From Ichthyophthirius multifiliis (Eukaryota; Ciliophora; Oligohymenophorea; Hymenostomatida): a stretch of 64,000 nt of DNA. Below are positions 24,928-36,594 of this stretch, in pieces (the first letter of the stretch is position 1; each line of letters opens with the position of its first letter). The stretch is taken from assembly GCF_000220395.1 (NCBI RefSeq), contig NW_004087493.1, forward strand, positions 1 to 64,000, written 5' to 3'. A model generated the notes under the pieces. That model saw nothing but the letters and a program-made list of their open reading frames with translations. It made no database searches and was not told the origin of the DNA. The position numbers and the translations under genes are program-made.

Positions 24928-25902
24928 TATAATTTAGTATTTAATAAATGTAGTTATATACATTTTTAATGAGTTTTATTTAAAAATGTTTTGATAATAA
25001 TACAACTTTTATTAAAAACGTAGGAATTAATTTTCTTAAATTAAGTCTTTAATTAATTTATAGATTTTCTTAAAAAATTTTATTATTTATTGAATATTAA
25101 TAATAATAATAATAATAATAAGGTTAATATATATATTGACTTTATTATATATTTTTTTTTTTAGAAAATATTAATACTTTTGTATTTATTATAAATGATT
25201 TATCTGCATTAATTATAGATCTAATTTAATTTTATTAAAATTAAGTTATATAAATATTTAGTTTATAAGAAGAGTAATAAATAATAATTTAAATTTCTTT
25301 AGAAATTAAAGAAATCTTAAAGGAACATTTTGAAATTGTGCTTGATTTTATTTCTATTTAAGCTCTAAAATAGTCTTATGATAATATGGAAGTATTTATA
25401 CCAATAAATAAATATATTATTTTATTATTATTAAAAATAAAGGCTTTTAATGGTATTTTAGCCAAATATAGAATGAATGTAAGTAAAGATATTCCTAAAA
25501 AAGCTTCGAATTTTATAATTAATTTATTTGATCCTTTAAATAAATTTATTTAATAAAATTCTTTTACTGATAATGTATAGATATAAATTAAAAAGAAATT
25601 CGCAAAAAAATTGTATTAGAAATATAAAGAAATAGAATAAAATATAATTTAAAATGTTTAAAAATCAGAATAATATAAATATCTTTAATAAAAAAATAAA
25701 TTAGATGATCCTACATCAGATTACTTTAAAATAAGAAAATAATTAGAATTAGTAAAAAACTAAAAATATAAAGAAATTATATATAATTATAAATATTTTT
25801 TATATATATATATATTTTAATTTACTTTATTTTTATATATAGGATGATTTCGAAATAAATAAATATATAAAAGAAAAACTTTATGATAATAAATAAAATT
25901 GA
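23423..25902 (+). CDS. COG2: Conserved oligomeric Golgi complex subunit 2
   Basis: COG2 is a lobe-A subunit of the COG tether that captures retrograde vesicles at the Golgi. Exon 1 carries the N-terminal helix block (NFSVSQFIRSNF.., then INKMNKCISHIYDLQKET), a long coiled coil, and the family signature VVVKPYFEKVFQKIID, equivalent to VLVKPY in animal COG2. Exon 2 has YGYDFIKIIWDCIYSFL and YLERWNTKTYFYIKQAEL, matching the mid-domain with its conserved Trp. Introns start at about 24415 (GTATAA), 25123 (GTTAAT) and inside the C-terminal region. Two polyGln runs are encoded by pure TAA repeats (24876-24926 and 25098-25121) in the mid-part, where animal COG2 has loops. Stop TGA is at 25900-25902. 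Assignment is from motif order and length; the C-terminal third is weaker. Confidence 0.87.
24876..24926 (+). repeat. (TAA)17 encoding polyglutamine in COG2
   Basis: Seventeen in-frame TAA codons, flanked by further TAA/ATA-rich codons. A second run of eight TAA codons lies at 25098-25121. With TAA as Gln these are polyGln tracts of 17 and 8 residues made from a single codon, so they are prone to slippage in length. Confidence 0.88.
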
Positions 25903-25937
25903 GATATAATTTATATATATATATATATTTAAAATAT

Positions 25938-26988
25938 TCAATTTTTATGAGATTTATAAATTTATTCAATTTCTTAAACATCCTGTATTGATCCACAAAT
26001 TAGTCCTGATCTTTAATGTAAATTTTTTGGTTTAACATCGAGTATCTCCCCATCTCCTGTAATAGCTTTACCTCCTGCTTTTTAAATAATAAAAGAAATA
26101 GGAAAACATTCAAATAAAATTTTAAGTTTTCCTAACGGACTCTATTATTAATAATAAAAATATAAATATTTAATATATATATATATTTACTCTTTTATCA
26201 GCAGGATATAAATATATTCCTCCATAAAAAAGAGTTCTATGTATATCACATACCATAGATCCTACATATCTCAATTAATATTTTTCAGGAGAAATCGAAA
26301 ATTTCTTCGAATTTATATATTCTTTAATCGAATCATCCCAAAAAGTTGAATTACCTTCATTTATTGAATAAACAGTTCCTTTATCTGGAGTTTTAACATC
26401 TTCATGTGTTAAAATAAACTCTTTGATTTAAGGATCTAACGAAAACCCATTAATATTTTCCCTTGTGGCCAGTATAAAATGCGTAGAAGAGCCATATAGA
26501 CAATATCCAGCTGCGAAGATATTATTTCCATCTTAAAGTATGTCATCCATTGTTATTTTTGATTCATTTTATCTCTACCATATGCAAAAAATAGATCCTA
26601 TAGAAATATTGGATTCAATATTAGTTTTACCATCAATACCACTAAATGAAACGACAAATTTTCCTTAATCTTTTTAATCTATTTAAATTGGTTTTTCATC
26701 ATCTATACTGGATATAATTGCACATTATTTACTTTAGGTTAAACAGTTTATAAATGTATCATTTGCTATAGTGTTTATGTCTTATTGGTTTTAGTTTAAA
26801 TGAATTTATTTAGAATTTAAATGGGCTATACCGGATTATTTTACTTTAGATGATATATATTTACAGGCTGTTTAGATTTATTGGATTAATATTATGAAAT
26901 CTGATGTATATGTTTAAGTGATTTATTATTGCCAGTTTAATAGGGATTGTGCTATTGTAGTATGGATTATAATATTATCGTCTAACAT
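25938..26988 (-). CDS. FBP1: Fructose-1,6-bisphosphatase, divergent active site
   Basis: FBPase hydrolyses fructose-1,6-bisphosphate in gluconeogenesis. Two exons with one 49-nt intron (26142-26190); about 333 residues, the family length. Strong matches include [86 protein letters not shown] and [10 protein letters not shown]. The metal site, however, is altered. The usual SEE (Glu97/Glu98 in mammals) reads SIDDEKP, losing Glu97, with Asp for Glu98. The usual FDPLDGSSNID reads [11 protein letters not shown], so Asp118 is Ser while Asp121 is kept. The late Glu280 (FEC) is retained. Substrate-side residues (RYVGSM, YGG) are intact. The product may be weakly active or regulatory. TAA/TAG serve as Gln throughout; start ATG 26988, stop TGA 25938-25940. 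Confidence 0.92.
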
Positions 26989-27195
26989 TTTTATTTTTTT
27001 TTTAATAAAAAAAAAATATAATATAAAATGTTTGCTTTTTTTTAGAATTTTTTTTTAATAAAAAAAATAATAATTATAAGTATTATATTTATGAAAGATA
27101 ACAAATTTAAAATTTTATATAATATTTATATAATTATTTTTATAATATATATATAGTTTTAAATATTAATAAAATAATAAGAAAAAGAAAAAAAA
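26989..27195. other. Short AT-rich spacer
   Basis: Promoter region between the divergent FBPase (minus) and membrane-protein (plus) genes. No motif was recognised. Confidence 0.5.
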
Positions 27196-27760
27196 AATGA
27201 CTAATAAAAAAAAATTAATTCTATAATGTTTCGATTATTTCATATTTCCATATTGTTTAATGTGATAAACAATTAAATTTTATCATTATTCTAATTAAAA
27301 AAATAGATAGGCTATATTTTTAATTACAAACATTATAATATTTGTAGTCATTATTAATTAAATAAAAAACAGAATAAAAGCAAACTAAAATAAATATTCT
27401 AAAAAATTAATTCTCCTTTATTTATTACTATTATAATCTTTATGTAAATTAAAATATAAAAAAAATAATAAAAAAAAAAAGTTTTTGAATTATGGAATAT
27501 ATTTAAATAAATATAATATTTTTTTACTTTTTTTATTTGATATAGAATATATATTATTCTTATTTAGTTTATTATTTCAGCTTGAAAATTATTAAAGTAT
27601 AATAACCTTAAAAATTATAAAATTAATACACGTAAGAATAGTACTTTTTATTTTAATAATATTCTATACTTCAACATTAATTTATAATATATATACAAAT
27701 ATAAAACATTTTAATGAAAATAATATATGCAAAAGTATTAAAAATTAAATATAATAATAG

Positions 27761-27803
<43 letters not shown>

Positions 27804-28346
27804 GATAAAATATTTGTATATACAAGAATTTCTAATTTCGTTATTTCATTGATTTTTCTTTTTATTGGTATATTTTTTAATAATTATATTTTTTTATTAC
27901 AAATTTTAAATAATATATAAGGTAAACATATTTAAAAAAGAGTTGATTTCATAACGTTATCAGGAATAGAAAGAAGTTATATTTATTACAAATAATTATC
28001 TAAACTATAGTATTTAAAATATTAAATAAAATTATATTTATATAAATATTTATTATCATTTTTTATTTATATAGAATATTAATTTTCTGGAGTATAATTG
28101 CTTAAATATTTTATTTAATTGGAACATTTTATTTATTTTATAATGGAAATGAAAGTTGTGAATTTATATATTAGGGATAAGAAAATAAATAAAAACTATA
28201 TTTATACTTAGATTGTTTAATTTTATTTATATATAGATTAATGTCATATTTTATATTAGTAATTACTACTTTATTAGTATTTTGGTACAAAAAGCCTTAA
28301 AATATATTAAACAAAGTATAAACACAAAAAAAAATAACATAAATAA

Positions 28347-28392
<46 letters not shown>

Positions 28393-28698
28393 TGATATTA
28401 ATAGAGTTTTTTAGAAGATTATATGGTTTAATAAAATACAGATTTATAATAAAAATTATATTGCAATTCATTAGGTCATTAGAGAAATATATAATCTAAT
28501 TCATCTTTAGATGATAAATCACATAATTAAAATAGTTATATTAATAGTTTAAGAAATTCAAGAAATTTTCCATCAACAATTATTTCTACAAAAATTTAAG
28601 ATTTTTAAATATCTACATTATCTTCTTAATTTTAATTAATTTTATCTTCTAATAATAATGATGAAAATAACTATTATAATTACTAAAATATGTAATGA
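27196..28698 (+). CDS. Polytopic (about seven-TM) membrane protein, unassigned
   Basis: Multi-exon gene from ATG 27196 to TGA 28696-28698. Hydrophobic segments include AIFLITNIIIFVVIINQ, KLILLYLLLLQSLC, NIFLLFLFDIEYILFLF, VLFILIIFYTSTLIY, SNFVISLIFLFIGIFF, WSIIAQIFYLIGTFYLFY and LMSYFILVITTLLVFWY, giving about seven. The C-terminal tail of about 110 residues is Ser/Asn/Gln-rich and probably cytosolic. The pattern resembles a G-protein-coupled-receptor-like or other seven-TM protein, but no DRY or NPxxY-type signature was seen. After PYCLM an in-frame TGA occurs; treating GTGATA..AAATAG (45 nt, a multiple of 3) as an intron removes it. Other introns (for example from 28317) are ordinary GTA..AG with (TA)n. 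It converges on the next gene with 83 bases between stops. Confidence 0.7.
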
Positions 28699-28781
28699 AA
28701 AATTATAAATAAATCTATATTTGTAATTATATATAAATAATTCATTATATATACATTTATATAAATATATTTATTTTCTAT

Positions 28782-31203
28782 TCAATTAATAATTTAGATA
28801 TTATTCTTTTTTTTAGGAGATTATTATTAATTCATTTTTAATGCAAGTATCGGATTTCTTTTAAAGTTTATAAATTTTGATTTTTCAAAAATATTTCTCA
28901 TTTCAAAGCCTAACATGTCAATTAGTTTATTATTAATTTCATTTTTTTCCTTTTCTTAACATATTTCTTCATAAGCTTCATATAATCTTAAATAAACTCT
29001 CATTTTTTACTATTAAGTAGTGTTTTTTTTAGCTAATTCTTTAAATCTACTTACTACTTTTACCATCATGTGTGGAAATTTAACCCTAATTTTATTTTTT
29101 TTAAACTTTTTTTAACTTTTTCCTTCATTTGTTTATGATAACTCTTCACTTATAAATACTCTAGAAAGCTCTTTGGTATCATTTTCTTTTACTTATATGA
29201 CTGTTTTAGGGAAAAAATTAAATAAAATCATTTAAGATTATGTCAAGAATATTTATTTAAATTTTTCTATTTCTTTAATTTTATTGAGAATATTAAAAAT
29301 ATCTAAATCTTTTTTTATCTATTCTTAGGCTTTTTCTATCAACAAAACAGTTTTAGTTCTACAAAACTTACCACAAGTGATTTAATTTATAAAATAAAAA
29401 ATATTAATTTATAAAGACTTATTTCTTTATATTATATGTTCGAATTCTTTGGCTAAAAATTTTTTCCTGTCTTTTTTATCATTTTAATTATTCTAATGTT
29501 ATTAACTTTAAATCATGTAATCTGATGTTTTTGCTTATATATTTTTTGATATTTCTATTTATGAATACATATTATATGGTCTTAAAGGCGAATTTAATGG
29601 TTCATATTAATTAGTTTCTTATATATTATTATTATTTTATTAATTTTGAATATTATTATTTATTTATTAATTTATTTTTAAAATGTTTTAATTATAATTA
29701 ATATATTTGCTTTAATTGTTTTCTATAAATTTATTATTTTAAATAAACTAACTATTAATATTATTTTTTGTATTTTAAGTGTTCTATTCTTATTAATATA
29801 TTAACTTATTTTTTGTATTATTTTTTTTTGTATTTTTTTTCTATCTAAAATTATATTTTTTTTTATTTTAAAGTAAGTATTTTAACTTCTTTTTCTTATT
29901 AATTATTTATATTTTTATTTATATTTTCGACATTTTTATTTTTTTCATTTACTATAGAATTAATACTTTAAATATATTATTATTATTATTTTTCTTTTAT
30001 ATTAAAAAAATTCTTATTTTATTTTTTAACATTATTTCCTTCATCTAAATCAAAATCATATAATTTATTAGCCAATTCAATCATATAAATATACTCATTA
30101 TAATAACTAACCAAAAAAGCCGAAAAAATTAAAAAAGCCTAAGCAAAACCACCTACATAAGCTATAATCTCATCTATTTTTTGAAATTTCCTATAAATAT
30201 TGTTCGTATAATAACTTCTATTAATTTAAATATCTAAATATTCATCATAATTCCCTAATAAATTGCTCTCTCTAAACCCACTTAATTGTATATATGGGAA
30301 ATTTTAATTATTAATATCCTCATAAGGCATTAGACTTTCATCAGTAAAAATATTGAATTCCGAAAGAAAGAGTTCCACTTTCTTTAAAAACTTACCCGGT
30401 TATATATAAAAAAATAAATCTGCAGTATTTAAATAACTAAAATAATTAATAATAAAATATATATATATGCAAAAATACCTAGTTATATAATTTTTTGATA
30501 AATTAGGATTTACAGCATAATTAGGTACAAAAATCTCAACTTCAAAGTATTTATTTTAGTCTTCTATAAAAATCTTTTCTAATTCTTCCTTTTTTCTACA
30601 TTTAGGTCTCCACTTCTCACTTTTAAACTATATAGTAGTACACTTTTTTATTTTTAACATCAATTAATCATAACTTTCTAATCCCCAAGCCCCTTAGACA
30701 TAATATTATTCATTTAAAGGTGGACAAAGGTATTAGTCGAGGCCTTTTTCATCAAAAACTTACTTCCAGTCTATATTATAGGCCTGTAAGTCAACCCAAT
30801 GGGCTAATGTACAAGGTTCTAATAACATTTCGATGATTTATTCGCTATTTTAATGTTTTTCGGAAAATATTCGGTTTCTAGAATAAAAACTTATGTTAAA
30901 ATAAGGGTTATTTATAAAATCATCCTATATTACTCGAACAGCAAACATAAAATTTTTCTAGTTTAAATTTATTTTTGACGGGTTATGGTCAAAAGATTAA
31001 TCGATTTTTACGTTTACGGTGTCTTTGTTGAAAAATTGGAGAAAATTGTTCCAGAAAAATAAAAGCATTAACGATGTGAATATCAAACTTATTAATGCGC
31101 CAAATTAAGTCTGAAAAATAGTACTTTTTTAGAAATTTAAGCCTACTTCACTACCAAAAATATCGAATTTACGGAAAACACGAGATAATATTGTTTAAGC
31201 CAT
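28782..31203 (-). CDS. Two-TM ectodomain protein, copy A (ciliate family)
   Basis: Starts at ATG 31203 (AQTILSRVFRKFDIFGSE) and ends at TGA 28782-28784. TM1 (about residues 35-55, FGALISLIFTSLMLLFFW) is followed by about 330 lumenal or extracellular residues with conserved Cys (EPCTLAHW, YLCPPLN, KKCTTI, KCRKKEE) and shared motifs FMFAVR and INNPYFNISF. TM2 (IIAYVGGFAQAFLIFSAFLVSYY) is followed by a long Gln/Lys-rich cytosolic tail and a conserved C-terminal block (INQITCGKFCRT, DLDIFNIL, ILFNFFPK). One 42-nt intron lies near 30437-30478. It is a close paralogue of the gene at 40189-42900. Topology is like that of two-TM trimeric channels, but no sequence link to them was seen. Frame assignment in the poly-A-rich linker (29640-29900) is uncertain because all frames are open there. 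Confidence 0.8.
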
Positions 31204-31648
31204 TATTTTATTTGAAATTTTGGGGGTTTTTTTATTTATATTTATGTTTATTTAATTTATATATTTTTATGTTTTTTTTGCTTTTATAAATTGTAAATTG
31301 TTAATCTATTTGAAATATTTATAATAAATGAAATATATTTATTTACTTCTTATTATTTATTCTTTATATTATATATAATTTAATTTTATATTCTTTTTTT
31401 TTTTTTTTTAATATTTAAATTTTATTAGTTTGATTTTATTATTTTTATGCCAAAATAAATAAAGAAAAAAACTTTAAAAAATATATGTATATTCATTATA
31501 AGAAAGCATTAATAAATTTGTTTCAAAAATAAATAAAATTATTTTTATTTTAAATAATATAAAAAAATAAATAATTTAAAAGTAAAACAAAAAACAAAAT
31601 TTTTAAAGAAAAAATATAATAAAATATATATATATATATAAAAATAAA
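31204..31648. other. AT-rich spacer between divergent genes
   Basis: Contains the presumed promoters of copy A (minus) and the epsin gene (plus). A/T homopolymers and a (TA)n near 31623-31640; no motif recognised. Confidence 0.5.
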
Positions 31649-33795
31649 ATGGATATTATCAAAAAAGCAGCTCAAGAATTGTAATAAAAAATAAAGATAA
31701 ACAATAATAATTTATTAATATTATTATTAAAATATAAAAAAACAAACTTAACTCAAAAAATTAAATAATAAAAGAAAAGAAAGGTACACAAACTAATCTT
31801 AATTAGAAAAAAATTTAAATGAGGCCACAAGTAAAGAAAACTGGACTGCTCATCCAAAAAATCTTTAATATATATCAGATGCGTCACACAACTAGTATAT
31901 ATTAAAATATATATCAAAAAAAAATATATATATAATTATATAAAAAAAATATATAGTGATGATTTTGGAATGATAATGAAGTTTATATTGGATAAAATAA
32001 AAAATGCTGAAAAAAATTGGAGAATAACATTTAAAGTAATTTTAAAAATATTATAAATACATAATTATATATAAACGAGTATATATGTATTTATTATAAT
32101 AATTTATATCAATATATTTATATTTTTTTTTTCATTTTTTCATTTTTTTTTTTTTTTCTATTTTCTATATATTTAAGACTTTATTTTTAATTGATTTTTT
32201 AATAAAAAATGGGGCTACAAGATGTATTGGATAATTTAAAGATGAAATTAATAAATTAAAAAGGCTTTAAGATTATTAATACTTTGAAGAAGGTGAAGAT
32301 AAAGGTGCTAGTGTACGTTCAAAAGCTTCACAAATTGTTGAATTATTATAGGATGAAGATAAATTAGATCATGAACGCCAATAAGCCAAAGAATTACGTG
32401 AAAAATTAGGAAATATGAACTCTTTGTCCTCAGGATCTCAATCAATGCAAAATTAAAGTTCAGTTTCTAGTAAATATTAAGGACAACCTCAGAAGAATAA
32501 TAAAGATAGTAAATATGCTGGATATAGTTCTAAAGATGCCCCTGTTTTAGGCTAAAATAATAATAATAATAATAGCTCTTAAAGGGTTAATACAGATAAT
32601 TATGATACTAATGAATTTAAAGGTCTTGAAAAATTCAGAAAAAAAGAAGAATAAAATGATTCTGAAAATAAAGATAATAATTCATAAAAAGTATATTCAT
32701 AACCTTCTATTTCAAATTAAGATAATAAACTAAAACCAGCTTTTTAAGGAACTTTATTTGCATTACCAAAACCAGGAGAATAAATTAAAAATTAATAATA
32801 ATAACCTAATTAGAATAATTAAAATTAAAAATAATAAAATTAAAATTAAGTAACTGATTTATTTGAAATTGATATGCAATAAAATAATAATAAAAAAAAT
32901 TAAAGTATTAAATATAATAATATATATATATATTATTATATATTTTTATATTTATATATTTTTATTTTTAAATATTATATATATATATATATTATTTTTA
33001 TTATATACAGATGATGATGAATGGGATTGGTCTAATGCTCCTACTTAAAACAATTAATAATAATAATAAATTTAATAACCCAAATAATAATTGTAATAAC
33101 CTTAGTAATAGACTTAAAATAATTAATAATAATTTTAATAACCTTAATAATAATAAAAACCAACAAATGATTTTGATCTTTTTGGAGATTTTCAAGGAAA
33201 TTAACAAAAAAATAAAAATAATTCTAATAATAATAATTAATAAGTAAAAAAATATATAAAAAAACTATATAAATATATAAAAAAGCAATAAAAAAATTAC
33301 ACAAACGATGAATTTGATTTGATAAATTTATCTGAAATCGAAAAAGATGCAAAAAATAATGCAAACTAGAAAGCCACACTCTAAAATAATTAAAATTTCG
33401 GTTTTCTAAATGAAAATAATGAAACAAATGCCGCAAATATCATCTCAAATCTGTATAAAGCCTCAAATTCAGGTTTTATTTAATAATAACCTTAACATTA
33501 AATGGCTTTCCCTTAATAAAATATTGGTTATTAATAAGCTTATCCTGGTTATTTATAATAATAATAATAAGTTCCGATGGGTATGTATGGATAGTAATAA
33601 ATGGGATATGTAAATTAATAACCAATGGGATATGGAATGCCTTTGGGATAATAGATGATATATGGATAATAAATGTAATAAATGGGGTACGGATAAGAAT
33701 AATAAGGATATGGATAATAAGGATATAATCCAAGTATTTTTATTTTTATAATTAAAATATATTAATTTATTTTATTTTTAGATTATAGAATGTGA
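31649..33795 (+). CDS. Epsin-like ENTH-domain endocytic adaptor
   Basis: The ENTH domain binds phosphoinositides and bends membrane in clathrin vesicle formation. Residues 1-150 over exons 1-4 (introns 31681-31774, 31895-31956, 32036-32177) read as ENTH: LNEATSKENWTAHP, DDFGMIMKFILDKIKNAEKN, WRITFKTLFLIDFLIKNGA, YFEEGEDKGASVRSKASQIV and LLQDEDKLDHERQQAKELRE. The long tail is disordered and Gln/Asn-rich, with acidic DDDEWDWSNAP and NDFDLFGDF, which resemble clathrin or AP-binding motifs, and finally Gly-Tyr-Gln repeats (QMGYGQEQQGYGQQGYNP). The last intron precedes only NYRM and the TGA at 33793-33795. No canonical NPF was seen. Several tail Gln stretches are TAA-only. ENTH assignment is firm; the tail exon limits near 33240-33300 are less certain. 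Confidence 0.9.
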
Positions 33796-34001
33796 GAATT
33801 ATTTTTTAAACAAATTTGAAAAAAAAAAATTATATAAAGATTTATAAAATATATATATTTATATAAAATTCTTTTATTATTTATAAAATTTTAGATAAAT
33901 TAAATTTTTTATTTAAATATTTTATTAAAAATAATCAATAAATATTAATGTAGAAAAATTTTTTTATAAATTATATAAATATATATATAAATAAAAATAT
34001 T

Positions 34002-34035
<34 letters not shown>

Positions 34036-34166
34036 ATATTATTTATTTTTATTTTTTTATAAATATAAATAGCATTATATATTTTTTTGTTTAATATTTT
34101 AGTCATAAAATTTTATCTAAAACAATAAATATTATGTTTATTAGTATTATATGTAAAATTTTTATA
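33796..34166. other. AT-rich convergent spacer
   Basis: Between the 3' ends of the epsin gene and the Rab gene. A/T homopolymers with a (TA)n at about 34001-34025; nothing else seen. Confidence 0.5.
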
Positions 34167-35118
34167 TCAGCAACATTTTGATTCAGCTTACTAATTAACT
34201 TTTTCATCTATTTATTAAGGTCCTACTTTAACACCATTTGACTAAATTTAGAAAAAATATAAATATATATAATAAAAATTATTTATATACTTCATTAGAT
34301 GGATTAATTTCACCTTTTTCAATTTTATTTAAAACCAATTCAGTACTTTTTTTAAATACTAATTCTATATTTTCACCTTATTTTGCTGAAGTTTCAATAA
34401 ACTAAATGTTAAAAGAATCAGCAAATTACTATCCTTCTTAAAATTAAACTTATCTATTATTGCCAAGATCACTTTTATTACCAATAAGTATAATAGTTAT
34501 TTTCTCATTTGAATAGTTATTTATTTCATCTAACCAATTAGCAACATTTTAAAAACTTTATCTATTAGTGATATCATAAACTTATATATATATAAATTAT
34601 AAATAAATATATATAAATATTTATAAATTTATATAAATATATATATTATATATACATATATTCATATATCTATATTTATTTTTATATACTTTTATATTTA
34701 TTTTTAAATTATTTTTTATATATATTAAAATGTAAATAACCTAAAAACGCACATATAGAACCTCTGTAATATGAACGAGTAATTGATTTAAAGGATTCTT
34801 ATCCTGCCTAATATAAAATTTATTATTTTATATATTTATTTATTTATATTTTTATTTCATATTTTCATTTTTACTGTATCCCATACTTATAGTTTTATAT
34901 TTTTATTTTTTATATTAATTATTTTTGAACCAAATTCAACACCAATTGTTGTATCGTGCTCTTTTTTAAATTTATTTTCCATAAATTATAAAAGTATAGC
35001 TGATTTTCCAACACCTATTTGAATATTTTAATTTACATACTCATTTAATTATTATTTTTTTATTAATTTTACTAGAATCTCCAATTATTATGTATTTAAA
35101 TAAATATAAGTAGCTCAT
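34167..35118 (-). CDS. RAB2: Rab2-like small GTPase
   Basis: Rab GTPase of ER-Golgi/Golgi membrane traffic. It starts MSYLYLFKYIIIGD, nearly as Rab2. Motifs: G1 GDSSVGKSA (split by an intron), effector region DTTIGVEFG, G3 WDTAGQE (split by an intron), SITRSYYRGS, G4 NKSD, G5 ETSAK. The C-terminus ends in SKCC, a double-cysteine geranylgeranylation signal. Introns: about 50 nt in the P-loop codon, one in WDT|AGQ, a long (TA)-rich one after ICAFL, and one before the hypervariable tail; the tail intron is phase 0, which gives ESNGVKVGPQQIDEK and the CC end. Start ATG 35118, stop TGA 34167-34169. Rab4 and Rab14 are near relatives, but the N-terminus favours Rab2. Confidence 0.93.
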
Positions 35119-36082
35119 TTTTTTTAGATTATATTATTATATTTTTTTATTCTTTTAGATTTAAATTTAATTAAATAAATATCAGTATAAAATAATAAAA
35201 TAATATATATAAAAAGTATTAAATATTTTATATTTTTTTTTAAATAATAATATTATTTATTATAAATAATTTTATATTATTATCACGATTATTATTAATA
35301 TTTTCTTTTATATCAATATATATTTTTTTAAATAATATATATTTTTATTAAATTCTTTGTTAAAAGTCAACTAAAAAATATATATATATATATAATTATA
35401 TTTTTTTTTTGATATTAAATTTTAAATTATTTTATATATTATATTTTTTTAAATACTTTTTAAATAAATGAGTTTATTATTTAAAAAAAAATATATATAT
35501 TTGTATAAATTAATTATAATTAATTTTAATATTATAATTACTATTTTTTTTATTATTATTATTATCATGATTATTATTATTATTTATTATATTATTATTA
35601 TTATTATTATTACATTATTATTAATTTTATTATTATTATTTTTATTATTATTACACATAAAATTTTTTTTAAATAAATACTTTTTTAAGTTATTATTTTT
35701 TTAATTTTTTTATTTTTTAAATATTTGTTTAAATATTTTAATTTTTTTACTAAAGTTTAAATATTAAATATCACATTCATGACATTATAAAAGTTACTTA
35801 AAAATATCATAAAGCTAATAATAATATTTAAGTAAATAGATATAATTTAAAATAATTATTATAAATAAATATTTTAAAAATATATAATCTAAGTTTTATA
35901 TTATTAATAATATTTTTTAAAGCTTTTTTTTATATAAATATAAACTTTTTTTAACAAAAAATCATATTTTTATTTTATATAAAATAATAATATATAAATA
36001 ATCTTTTTTAAAAAATTAATAAAATAAATGTTTTATTCTTAAATATATTTTTAATTTTATATTAATTTATATATATATTTCT
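35119..36082. other. AT-rich intergenic spacer
   Basis: Low-complexity A/T with ATT trinucleotide runs at about 35550-35650 that create spurious Ile-rich frames. It would hold the Rab gene promoter and the 3' flank of the RRM gene. No gene seen. Confidence 0.6.
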
Positions 36083-36546
36083 TCAATCTTTATATCTATT
36101 TCTATATTTTTTTCTATCTTAACTATTAGAACCTCTTTTATTTCTATATTTATTATTATGCTTATTATGCTTTTAATGATTATTTTCATTAGAATGACTT
36201 CTGCTTCTACTTTTAGAAATTCTTTTTTTCATTAATTTAGATTAATGTCTATTATCTTTATTGAAATTGTATAATCTATAAATTAAAAAAAATAAAATAA
36301 TTAAAAAAAACTTTTATACATTCTTTTATTCATATTAAATCCTGTTTGTAAACCTAAAGTAATTTCTATAGGTCTTCCTTTAAAAGTATCTTTATTATGA
36401 GTTGCAGCCTTTTTTATATTAAGAAAATGAATATTTTTAATTAATTAAATACAATTGCAGCTTGTGCTATTGTTTTATATTCAATAAAAGCTTTTCCTTT
36501 ATTAACTAATTATCCTTCGTTTCTTGGTACAATAAAATCCCTTAAA

Positions 36547-36594
<48 letters not shown>

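Noticed and set aside
33001-33733. Several short standard-code ORFs on both strands
   Set aside because: They overlap the Gln-rich tail exons of the epsin gene, where TAA codons read as Gln explain the sequence.
35468-35704. Ile/Leu-rich plus-strand ORF
   Set aside because: Produced by ATT/TTA trinucleotide repeats in a spacer; no complex sequence or homologous pattern.
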